In this document: piece after piece, positions 25,793 through 32,747 of the stretch
Position numbering within the stretch: the stretch's first letter is position 1
How the letters are laid out: each line of letters begins with the position of its first letter
Assembly: GCA_013178015.1 (NCBI GenBank)
Contig: JABLXR010000040.1
Location: 1-64,000 of the forward strand
Origin: Anaerolineae bacterium
GTDB lineage: Bacteria; Chloroflexota; Anaerolineae; DRVO01
Length of the DNA stretch: 64,000 nucleotides
Reading direction: 5' to 3'
Notes under the pieces: generated by a model
Told to the model about the DNA's origin: nothing
The model's database searches: none
What the model saw: only the letters and a program-made list of their open reading frames with translations
Program-made: the position numbers and the translations under genes

Positions 25793-26893
25793 GTGGAAAG
25801 ACGGGAGGTGCCGGGCGAGTTCCGGGTGATCAAGTATGAGGTGCCTGACTTCCGGGGCGATTACCACTGCATGGACTACGGCGACCCCAACGACGCTCGA
25901 ATGGTGGCGCTAAGGGACGAGTTCGGGCTCGAGGCGGTAGTGGCGGGCGTTGAGACGGAGTTCGAGGGGTTCCTGGCCCTCAAGCGCTGGGTGCGCTCTC
26001 GCTGGGATCACGGCTACTCCCACCACAGCGTCGAAGTGAAGGATGGCCTGGACATCCTGCGGCAGGCGGCCAGGGGAGCGCAGTTCGCGTGCGGGCATTA
26101 CGCTCGCACCTTCGTGGATTGCGCCTGTGCTCTGGGCTGGCCGGCCCGGGTCATCGGCATCTGCATCGAGCACGGCGAGTACCCTCGGGACTACAATGTG
26201 GGCAATGTCGGGCACAGCGTGGCGGAGATCTGGTCCAACGAACACCGCAAGTGGGTGGTTATGGACCCGGACGTCAACGTCTACTACCGCCGCGACGGCG
26301 TACCCCTCAATGCGCTCGAGATACGGGATGCCTGGTTGCGCCGCGAGGCAGACCAGGTGGAGATGATCCAGGACGAGCCGCTCTTCGTCATTCCAGGAGA
26401 GCGAGCTCTCCACGAGCTCAAGCGAGACGGGGCATACAGCTCCTGGACGCTGGAAGCCCTTCCCCTGCTCTTCGAGCGCTTCGGCAGGCATCGGGTGATG
26501 GACTACTACGCCCGGGTGCTGATCAACGGCTGGGAGTGGGTGGACGAGCGGGTGTTGCCCACGTTCATCAGCCACTTCAGCCCTCATGCGGTGAAGCCCA
26601 CCGGCAACCCGGACCACCTCTACTGGAGCCTGAACCTGGTGCGTTTGGCGGCTACCCCCAGTTGGGAGGGAGGGCAGTCCCGGCTCAGGATCGAGCTCGA
26701 GCACTGCATGCCCTACTTCGACCACTACGAAGCCCGACTCAATGGAGATGGGTGGCTCCGGGTCGAGGAGTCGTTCGACTGGCCCATGCATGAGGGGGTC
26801 AACCGCCTGGAGTGCCGGGCGGTGAACGTACGGGGGCGGCCGGGGCCGGTGAGCCGGATGGACGTAGCCCACGCTCGCGCGCTGGAGTGGTAA
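25793..26893 (+). CDS. Transglutaminase-fold protein, cytoplasmic
   Basis: A 366-residue protein with a transglutaminase-like cysteine protease core. The triad is visible: Cys100 (FACGHYARTF), His141 (NVGHSVAEIW) and Asp158 (VMDPDVNVYY). There is no signal peptide or membrane segment, so it would act in the cytoplasm. The C-terminal ~120 residues form a beta-rich domain. GTG 25793 follows AGGAGGAG. The next gene begins 1 nt after the stop. Family members cleave or transfer amide bonds; the target here is unknown. In-operon C45 and amidohydrolase genes also suggest amide chemistry. Confidence 0.8.
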   Translation: MERREVPGEFRVIKYEVPDFRGDYHCMDYGDPNDARMVALRDEFGLEAVVAGVETEFEGFLALKRWVRSRWDHGYSHHSVEVKDGLDILRQAARGAQFACGHYARTFVDCACALGWPARVIGICIEHGEYPRDYNVGNVGHSVAEIWSNEHRKWVVMDPDVNVYYRRDGVPLNALEIRDAWLRREADQVEMIQDEPLFVIPGERALHELKRDGAYSSWTLEALPLLFERFGRHRVMDYYARVLINGWEWVDERVLPTFISHFSPHAVKPTGNPDHLYWSLNLVRLAATPSWEGGQSRLRIELEHCMPYFDHYEARLNGDGWLRVEESFDWPMHEGVNRLECRAVNVRGRPGPVSRMDVAHARALEW

Positions 26894-26894
26894 G

Positions 26895-27866
26895 GTGAAC
26901 GGCGGGCCTGCGCCTGCGGCTTCCGTAGAGCCCGCGTACGAGTGGACCCCAGTCACCCTCGAGGCGCCCTTCGCCCCTCGCGATGGCGCCGGGGCCCTGT
27001 CCTTCCGCGGCCGCATGTGGCTTCTGGGCGGCTGGAACCCGAGGGACAAGGTGCACTTCCCTCGTATCTGCAACAGCGAGGTATGGTCCTCGGCCGACGG
27101 GCTCGACTGGAGGCTGGAGACACCGCAGGCTCCATGGGAGGGCAGACACACGGCCGGATACGCGGTGCACCGGGGCCGGATGTGGATCGTGGGCGGCGAC
27201 GCCAACCAGGGCCACTACCAGAATGACGTGTGGAACAGCGACGATGGCATCCACTGGGACCTGGTGTGCGACCGGGTGCCCTGGGCCGATCGGGTGCTTC
27301 ACTGCACCGTGGTCCACGATGGTCGCATCTGGGTCATGGGCGGCCAGAGCATGCCCCTCAAGGTCCCTGGGCCGGATGTGTTCTACAACGACGTTTGGTG
27401 CTCTGAGGACGGAGTCGCCTGGCAGCGCATCATGGAGCACGCGCCCTGGCCTTCTCGAGGGATGATCGGAGGTAGCGCCGTGCTCCGCGGACGGATGTGG
27501 CTGTTGGGAGGAGGTACCTACGACACCCCTACCACGCCCACCCGGAGGTTCTACCAAGACGTCTGGAGCAGCCCCGACGGCATCGAGTGGACGAAGCACG
27601 TGGAATCGGCGTCGTGGGCGGCTCGGCAGTACCACGAAGTGGCCGTATGGGACGGGAAGCTGTGGGTGCTGGAGGGCTACGACGGCTATGGCAACCGCAA
27701 CGACGTTCACTACTCTACCGATGGCGTCAATTGGCACGAACTGCCCGGCACGCCCTGGGCGCCCAGGCACGCGGCCAGCGTGTTCGTCCATGACGGCGCC
27801 CTCTGGGTGGTCGCCGGCAACAACATGTTCTCGGACGTGTGGAAGCTGACTCGGCGCGGCGCGTGA
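26895..27866 (+). CDS. Kelch-repeat beta-propeller protein
   Basis: A 323-residue kelch propeller. About six blades each carry the pattern of an R-M-W-(L/I/V)-x-G-G strand followed by VWSSxDGxxW (for example GRMWLLGGW, GRMWIVGGD, GRIWVMGGQ, GRMWLLGGG). There is no signal sequence, so it is likely cytoplasmic, unlike secreted galactose oxidases. Possible roles are a sugar mutarotase (NanM is a kelch protein) or a scaffold. GTG 26895 begins one base after the previous stop; no strong Shine-Dalgarno is seen, which fits translational coupling. Confidence 0.85.
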   Translation: MNGGPAPAASVEPAYEWTPVTLEAPFAPRDGAGALSFRGRMWLLGGWNPRDKVHFPRICNSEVWSSADGLDWRLETPQAPWEGRHTAGYAVHRGRMWIVGGDANQGHYQNDVWNSDDGIHWDLVCDRVPWADRVLHCTVVHDGRIWVMGGQSMPLKVPGPDVFYNDVWCSEDGVAWQRIMEHAPWPSRGMIGGSAVLRGRMWLLGGGTYDTPTTPTRRFYQDVWSSPDGIEWTKHVESASWAARQYHEVAVWDGKLWVLEGYDGYGNRNDVHYSTDGVNWHELPGTPWAPRHAASVFVHDGALWVVAGNNMFSDVWKLTRRGA

Positions 27867-27912
27867 CCCGGATTGGCATGCCCCGGCGACCAGACCATCC
27901 GCGGAGGTGACC

Positions 27913-28830
27913 ATGAAGGTGGCACTGCACTCGATCAGCTATGCCGGCCTGTTCTATCGGGGGCCGGGCTTGAGCCTGGAGGAGATCATACCCAAGGCGG
28001 CCGCCCTCGGCTATGAGGGAGTGGAGGTGATGGGCAAAGCACCCGTGTGCTCGCCCTTCGACTTCGACGAACGGCGGGCGCAGCGGGCGGTGGAGCTGGC
28101 GCGGGAGCATGGTGTTGACCTGTGCTTCTTCGCTGGGTACTTCGACCTCAACCGCCCGGACCGGGTCGAGAGGGAGAAGGAACTCGTCTTCGCCCGCGAG
28201 AGCCTGCGGCTGGCGGGGCAGCTGGGATGCCCCTATGTCAGGGTGTACGCGGGCGGCGATCACGTGTACGAGGGAGCCACGCTCTGGCAGCAGTGGGACT
28301 GGACCATCGAGGGCATCACCAGGCTCCTTCCAGTGGCCCAGGAGGCAGGGGTGCGTTTGGCGCTGGAGGTTCACACTGGAGTGGCCCAGAACGTGGACAC
28401 CATCCGAGCCATGATGCTGGAGGTGGGGTGGGATGCGGTGGACATCTGCCTGGATGCCCCGTTGCTCTATCTGCGTGGCGAGCCCATCGCCGAATCGGTG
28501 CGCCTGTTCGGGGGCAAGATCGTCCACTCTCATGCCACCGACCTGGAGATACTGCCTCCCATGATCCGCTACCACGACGTCCGCGGGCTGGCCATGAGCG
28601 AGTCTCCCCGAGTGGCCAGCCGCCTCATGGGACAAGGCAAGGTGCCCCAGGAGGAGTTCATGCGCGCCTGCTACCAGGTGGGCTACGACCGCTACTTCGC
28701 CTACGAGGTGTGCACTCCGTTCACGGTGGAGCATCGCCCTCCGACCATGGAGGACGTGGACCGCATGGTGGCCCAGGCCGCCGGTTGGCTTAAGGACAAG
28801 CGCGATGCCATCGTGAAGGAGGCGATGTAG
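27913..28830 (+). CDS. Sugar phosphate isomerase/epimerase (AP-endonuclease-2 TIM barrel)
   Basis: A 305-residue xylose-isomerase-like TIM barrel. ALGYEGVEVMG is the first barrel signature; metal ligands are probably Glu in RLALEVHTG, Asp in DICLDAP, His in IVHSHATD and Glu in YFAYEVC. Family members isomerise or epimerise keto-sugars, keto-inositols or hydroxypyruvate. GGAGG at 27903-27907 selects ATG 27913 over the in-frame GTG 27907. A distant relative lies at 61987. It may act on the same sugar as the aminotransferases. Confidence 0.87.
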   Translation: MKVALHSISYAGLFYRGPGLSLEEIIPKAAALGYEGVEVMGKAPVCSPFDFDERRAQRAVELAREHGVDLCFFAGYFDLNRPDRVEREKELVFARESLRLAGQLGCPYVRVYAGGDHVYEGATLWQQWDWTIEGITRLLPVAQEAGVRLALEVHTGVAQNVDTIRAMMLEVGWDAVDICLDAPLLYLRGEPIAESVRLFGGKIVHSHATDLEILPPMIRYHDVRGLAMSESPRVASRLMGQGKVPQEEFMRACYQVGYDRYFAYEVCTPFTVEHRPPTMEDVDRMVAQAAGWLKDKRDAIVKEAM

Positions 28831-28831
28831 A

Positions 28832-29836
28832 TTGGAGAGCTTCAGAGGCAAAGGAGACCACCGATCGCTCGGCCGGGGCATGGGCCTCGCCTTCCGGGGC
28901 ACCATCCACCGCATTCTGGCCGAGATGAAGGTGGTGGAGAAGCTGACCCCGGTCAGTGCGGGCCGAGTGCGCCTTATGGAGGAGCGCGTGGGTCGCGCCT
29001 ACCCTCACCTGCTCGATGAGATGCAGGGGATCGCCGAGGGGGCGGGCCTGGACTATCTGCAGGTGCTGGCCTACAACTTCCTCACCTCTGTCAACTGGGC
29101 CTGCACCAATGTGGCCTTCTGCGATGGGGACCACGGGCCGATCATTGGCAAGACGAACGACATCGGCGAGGATCGGGCCTACTACCACGTCCTGGCCGAC
29201 CTGACCTTCCCCTCCGGGGCCAGGCTGTTACATTTCACCTGGCCGGGCACGATCTGGTCCAACGCTGGCATCAACTGCCACGGCATTGGCCAGGCTGGGG
29301 CCAGCGTGGGCACCGAGTCGGTGAACGGGCGAGGGCTGGAGAGTAACCTGCTCCAGAGAGTGATCCTAGAGGAGAGCACCTGTCTGGAGGAGGCGGTGGA
29401 AATCGGCATGGCCTACCCGGCCAAGAACCACGCCGCCAACATCACCCTGGCCGACAGTGAGAGCGTGGTGGTGCTGGAAAAGGGAGTGGGGGAGTCGGGG
29501 CTGCGCTTCCCTCGCGGCGAGGCCATCTTTGCCACCAACCACTGGGTCACCGGACGTATGGCGCCCGTCTGTCATTTCTCCTCGGCGGAGTTCGAGCAGA
29601 ACACTCGCGCTCGTTGGAGCAACCTAGAGCGGCTGGTGAGGGAATCACAGGGGCGGCATACGACAGACCGCATTAAGGAGATCCTCTGCGATCATGCCAG
29701 CCCCGGGGCCATATGCCAGCACGGGCCCCTCATGCACACGACCGTGGCTTACGTGCTGCAGCCAGGGCCGCGTCGCGTCGAGTTTGCCTACGGCAAGCCA
29801 TGTGAGACGGGGTTCCGTCAGTTCAGTATGGAGTAG
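28832..29836 (+). CDS. C45-family N-terminal nucleophile hydrolase / acyltransferase
   Basis: A 334-residue protein like acyl-CoA:6-aminopenicillanate acyltransferase (peptidase C45). Family members cut themselves before a Cys that becomes the N-terminal nucleophile; here the candidate is Cys91 in NWACTNVAF, after a ~90-residue propeptide. GKTNDIG, INCHGIG and FATNHW follow as in the family. There is no secretion signal. The TTG start lies 9 nt after AAGGAGG, which is at the end of the isomerase gene. It would hydrolyse or form an amide (N-acyl) bond, in line with an N-acylated amino-sugar substrate (inference). Confidence 0.8.
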   Translation: MESFRGKGDHRSLGRGMGLAFRGTIHRILAEMKVVEKLTPVSAGRVRLMEERVGRAYPHLLDEMQGIAEGAGLDYLQVLAYNFLTSVNWACTNVAFCDGDHGPIIGKTNDIGEDRAYYHVLADLTFPSGARLLHFTWPGTIWSNAGINCHGIGQAGASVGTESVNGRGLESNLLQRVILEESTCLEEAVEIGMAYPAKNHAANITLADSESVVVLEKGVGESGLRFPRGEAIFATNHWVTGRMAPVCHFSSAEFEQNTRARWSNLERLVRESQGRHTTDRIKEILCDHASPGAICQHGPLMHTTVAYVLQPGPRRVEFAYGKPCETGFRQFSME

Positions 29837-29842
29837 GCGTCT

Positions 29843-30727
29843 ATGAGCAAGGCCGTGCTCTACGTCGTAGTCAGCATGGACTGCGAGCGGGTCACCGCGG
29901 AGTCCCTCATCGGAGGGACCGAATCCTGGGATATGAGCCGCCGGGCGGTGCTCGGGCTGGCGGAGATGCTGGAGCAGGAGGGCTTTCAGGGTACGTTCCT
30001 GCCTACGCCGGATACGGCGGCGCGACAGGCATCGCTCTTCGCGGAGGTGGCCGGGCGAGGGTTCGAGGTGGGGCTGCAGTTCCACTGCCGCAGCTTCGGC
30101 GATCTCCGCTACGATCAGGTGCTGGGGCACTACAGCCGCGATCGGCAGCGGGAGATCCTCTCGCTGGCCAAGGACGCTTGGGAGCAGGCGCTGGGACGGC
30201 CCATGCTCACCTACCGTTCCGGCTTTCTCTCGGCCAGCGACGATACCTTCCCCATCCTAGCTGAACTAGGGGTGAAGCAGACCTCCTGCAGCAAAGCCGG
30301 TCGGTATCGGCCTGACATCGGGGCCCGCTGGCTGGGGGCTCTGCCGTACGCCCACCGGGCCAGCGCCACTTGCCGTCTGGAAAGCGGGGACCTGGACTTG
30401 GTGGAGGTACCGGTTTCGTCTCACCCAGGGGAGAGGTTCTCTCTGGAGCCGCGGTTCGACCCCAAGGACCCCCGGCCCGATAGCGCCTACGCCCCGGAGG
30501 TGTACACCGGGATCGTGGACGCGTGCCTACACGAGATGGCGCTGCTGTCGCCCAAGGTGGCCACTTTCGTCATCCTCACCCACAACACGCTCGACTACGG
30601 GTCCAGCGAAGAGCCCCGGCGGGCACTCATGCTGGGGATGCTGCGCCACCTCAAGGCCAAGCAGGAACAGGGCTGGACTCTGGTGCCGGCGGGCCTGGGC
30701 GACGTGCGCAGGGCTCTGCTGGGCTGA
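29843..30727 (+). CDS. Polysaccharide deacetylase-fold protein
   Basis: A 294-residue carbohydrate-esterase-4 (NodB)-like barrel. Metal or base Asp is in VVVSMDCER; GFEVGLQFHCRSF is where the H-x3-H motif belongs but only the first His is present; TYRSGFLSA is the R-x-G motif; ILTHNTLDYG carries the late His. There is no signal peptide, whereas peptidoglycan or chitin deacetylases are secreted, so a small intracellular N-acetyl substrate is more likely. The partial metal motif makes activity uncertain. The stop overlaps the next start by one base (TGATG). Confidence 0.8.
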   Translation: MSKAVLYVVVSMDCERVTAESLIGGTESWDMSRRAVLGLAEMLEQEGFQGTFLPTPDTAARQASLFAEVAGRGFEVGLQFHCRSFGDLRYDQVLGHYSRDRQREILSLAKDAWEQALGRPMLTYRSGFLSASDDTFPILAELGVKQTSCSKAGRYRPDIGARWLGALPYAHRASATCRLESGDLDLVEVPVSSHPGERFSLEPRFDPKDPRPDSAYAPEVYTGIVDACLHEMALLSPKVATFVILTHNTLDYGSSEEPRRALMLGMLRHLKAKQEQGWTLVPAGLGDVRRALLG

Positions 30728-31953
30728 TGGCGGCGACACCCGACCCCCTGGAGACAGCTCGCAGCTACTGGGACCGGATCCGAGGGAGGTATCCCGAAGT
30801 GCGGGCGCTGATCCTGCGGAACCCGCTGGCGGACTTCGTTCCCGGGATCAGCGACCTGGACCTGCGCCTGGTGGCCGATCCCGACCCGGAGGGGGACTGG
30901 CAGGCACTGACGGAGGCTGTCGCAGAGGTGCATCTAGAGCGACTGAGCGAGGGCCCGGCGATGTGGCGCCTGCTGGAGCACCCTCCTGGCGCCTGTGTCA
31001 CCTTGGGCGAGGCACTGAGTTCGCAGCTGTTCCATCCGGAGATGCGCCAGTGGCAGCGTTGCTGCGGCGACGCTGCCACGCTCGACCTGCTCGAGGACCA
31101 CATCGCCACCGCTCCCTGGTCCGCGCAGGACGATCTGTACTGGGAGCGACGGTTGCGCGGATATCTGGGCCCCTGGGGGCCGCCTGAGGATCGGATCAAC
31201 CTCGCCGCAGGCATGGGCAATCGGTACCGGCTCCATGCCCTCCTGATGCTGCATACGCTGCCTGCCCTCCAAGCGGCCTATTGCCTGCTCCACCAGAAGG
31301 CGGTTCCGGGCAAAGCGGCGGCGCTGAAGGCATGGCAAGCCCTCAGGCCAGGTGATCCGCTTCTGACCGAGCTGGCGGATATGCTGGCAACGGGCTTCAG
31401 GAGCCACCTGCACATCCGGCCGGAGGCTTTGGAGGCACTGCAGGGGCGCTGTCGTCGCCTGGTGGACGAGGTGGCCGCCGAGGCCCTGAAGCGCGGCTCA
31501 CAGCGCGGCCCCGAGAGACCTGCCGGTGACGGGGCTCATCAGCCTGTTCTGGACCTCTTCGACGCGGTGCGGTACTCCCGGATGCGCCCGGCCCACTACC
31601 GGTCGTTCCTCCTGGCGCCCGAGGGGTTCCAGGTGGACTTCTTCCTCGTCAACGAGGTAGCCACGCTGCGCCGGTCTATTGTAGAGCCAGTCGTTAGGGC
31701 TCTGTGGTCTCCGGGCCAGAGATTGGGGACTGGCGACCGTGAGGCCGAGAGCGATCCGCTGAGGCGTCTGTGCCGGACGGGGCCCGAGGAGCGAGCGGTC
31801 ACGGCAGCGCTGATTGCCGCCCGTGCTAGCCCCTCCCCGGCCGAGGCGCGCCAGATTCTGGGGCGGCTCCTTGGCCTGTACCCCTTGTTCCACCGCGTTC
31901 TCGAGCGGGCACTGGCAGCCAACTGCTACAGCCCCCGCCCAGACTCGGTGTGA
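30727..31953 (+). CDS. Nucleotidyltransferase-like protein of unknown function
   Basis: A 408-residue protein with no family I can name. Its N-terminus has RNPLADFVPGISDLDLRLV, which looks like the G-S-x-D-L-D-L active site of minimal or aminoglycoside-type nucleotidyltransferases, with Gly-Ile-Ser replacing Gly-Ser. The rest is helical, Leu/Ala/Arg-rich, without membrane segments. ATG 30727 overlaps the preceding stop by one base, so it belongs to the operon and is its last gene. It could adenylylate a sugar or amino sugar, but only the motif supports this. Confidence 0.6.
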   Translation: MAATPDPLETARSYWDRIRGRYPEVRALILRNPLADFVPGISDLDLRLVADPDPEGDWQALTEAVAEVHLERLSEGPAMWRLLEHPPGACVTLGEALSSQLFHPEMRQWQRCCGDAATLDLLEDHIATAPWSAQDDLYWERRLRGYLGPWGPPEDRINLAAGMGNRYRLHALLMLHTLPALQAAYCLLHQKAVPGKAAALKAWQALRPGDPLLTELADMLATGFRSHLHIRPEALEALQGRCRRLVDEVAAEALKRGSQRGPERPAGDGAHQPVLDLFDAVRYSRMRPAHYRSFLLAPEGFQVDFFLVNEVATLRRSIVEPVVRALWSPGQRLGTGDREAESDPLRRLCRTGPEERAVTAALIAARASPSPAEARQILGRLLGLYPLFHRVLERALAANCYSPRPDSV

Positions 31954-32354
31954 CGGAGGCGGCACGTCTGGCCGCCGTCGTTCGCGCTTCCGGTCAGAGC
32001 CTGTAAGGTAGTCGTACACGAGTCGGCGGTAGAGCTGGGGCTGGTAGGAACCCGTCTGCCTGAGCCCGAGCCCATGCCTCTGTTGGAGTAACACCTCAGG
32101 GTCGGCGGGACGAGCCCTGAGACGACCATCCCGGCTCAGGCCCTTGGCTCCGCTCAGACTATGGGAGCAGGCCCCGACTGCACCACGGCTACAGCTTGCT
32201 TGGGGGAGTGCGCGCGCCCAAGCGCGCCCCGCCTCCACCTACCCACCGAGCCTGGTGCACCTTCCATCGAGGGATGCGCCCGCCCACGCGGGTCCACCTT
32301 TCCGATGCCATCTGAGCACGCTCGTCGCCCCGATCCTGAGCGCCTGCGTTCGAC
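31954..32354. other. Intergenic region after the long operon
   Basis: About 400 bases with no supported gene. On the minus strand a segment near 31950-32130 can be read as RPADPEVLL...YRRLVYDYL, faintly like a decayed transposase, but no intact frame or inverted repeats are seen. GC-rich inverted stretches (for example GCGCGC around 32210) may end the upstream transcript; none is a clear intrinsic terminator. Confidence 0.35.
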
Positions 32355-32383
32355 TTGACCCTGCGCCGGGCGGCGCCTATAAT
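32355..32383 (+). promoter_or_regulatory. Strong promoter for tRNA-Val and the thrS leader
   Basis: TTGACC (32355-32360) and a perfect TATAAT (32378-32383) are 17 nt apart and end 12 nt before the tRNA. This is among the closest matches to the housekeeping sigma consensus in the window. No second promoter is seen before the T-box leader, so it probably drives both. Confidence 0.85.
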
Positions 32384-32395
32384 GAACCTCACTGA

Positions 32396-32472
32396 GGGCG
32401 GTTAGCTCAGCTGGCTAGAGCGCCACGTTGACATCGTGGAGGTCGTAGGTTCGAGCCCTATACCGCCCACCA
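32396..32472 (+). tRNA. tRNA-Val (GAC)
   Basis: A 77-nt cloverleaf: acceptor stem GGGCGGT/ACCGCCC, D arm with AGCTGGCTAGAGC, anticodon stem CCACG/CGTGG around loop TTGACAT (anticodon GAC, Val), T arm with GTTCGAG, discriminator A and encoded CCA. All stems pair fully. The T-box leader of thrS begins directly after it. Confidence 0.95.
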
Positions 32473-32474
32473 CT

Positions 32475-32719
32475 AGTGGAATAGCGCAAAGCGCGGAGCG
32501 GGACGAGTACCCGGCTAAGGCTCGCCAGGGAGGAGGGGTCACCGACTGAAAGCCCGTCCCGAGCGTAACCGGCGAACACCACCCGTGAGTGGATCTCGGA
32601 ACGGCAACGCCCAGTATGGGATCACGGACTCCCCGTTATCGGAGCCAGAGTGCTGGGATACCAGAAGTTGGGTGGAACCGCGCGAGCTTTGACTCCCGTC
32701 CCAAGGGGACGGGAGTTTT
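32475..32719 (+). promoter_or_regulatory. T-box riboswitch leader of thrS
   Basis: Transcription-attenuating tRNA sensor. Seen: the T-box sequence TGGGTGGAACCGCG (32669-32682) that pairs with the NCCA end of uncharged tRNA; a stem I region starting GCGGGACGAGTA (about 32497-32508); the GAAC...GTGAG segment (32574-32589); and a terminator directly after the T-box. The candidate specifier is ACC (32578-32580), followed by A, matching tRNA-Thr(GGU) and the downstream gene; its register is tentative. Uncharged tRNA-Thr would stabilise the antiterminator and switch thrS on. Confidence 0.85.
32692..32719 (+). terminator. Intrinsic terminator of the T-box leader
   Basis: A perfect 11-bp stem (ACTCCCGTCCC with GGGACGGGAGT), loop AAG, then TTTT. 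It lies 10 nt after the T-box motif and is competed by the antiterminator. Confidence 0.85.
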
Positions 32720-32747
32720 GGCGTGTAGGCGTAGGGAGGCAGATGGG

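Noticed and set aside
25910-27205. A 431-codon open frame on the minus strand
   Set aside because: It is antisense to the transglutaminase-fold and kelch genes, which have clear motifs; composition is typical of a high-GC shadow frame and there is no ribosome-binding site.
31926-32238. Minus-strand transposase remnant
   Set aside because: A short stretch vaguely resembles a transposase N-terminus, but there is no DDE domain, terminal repeat or intact frame.
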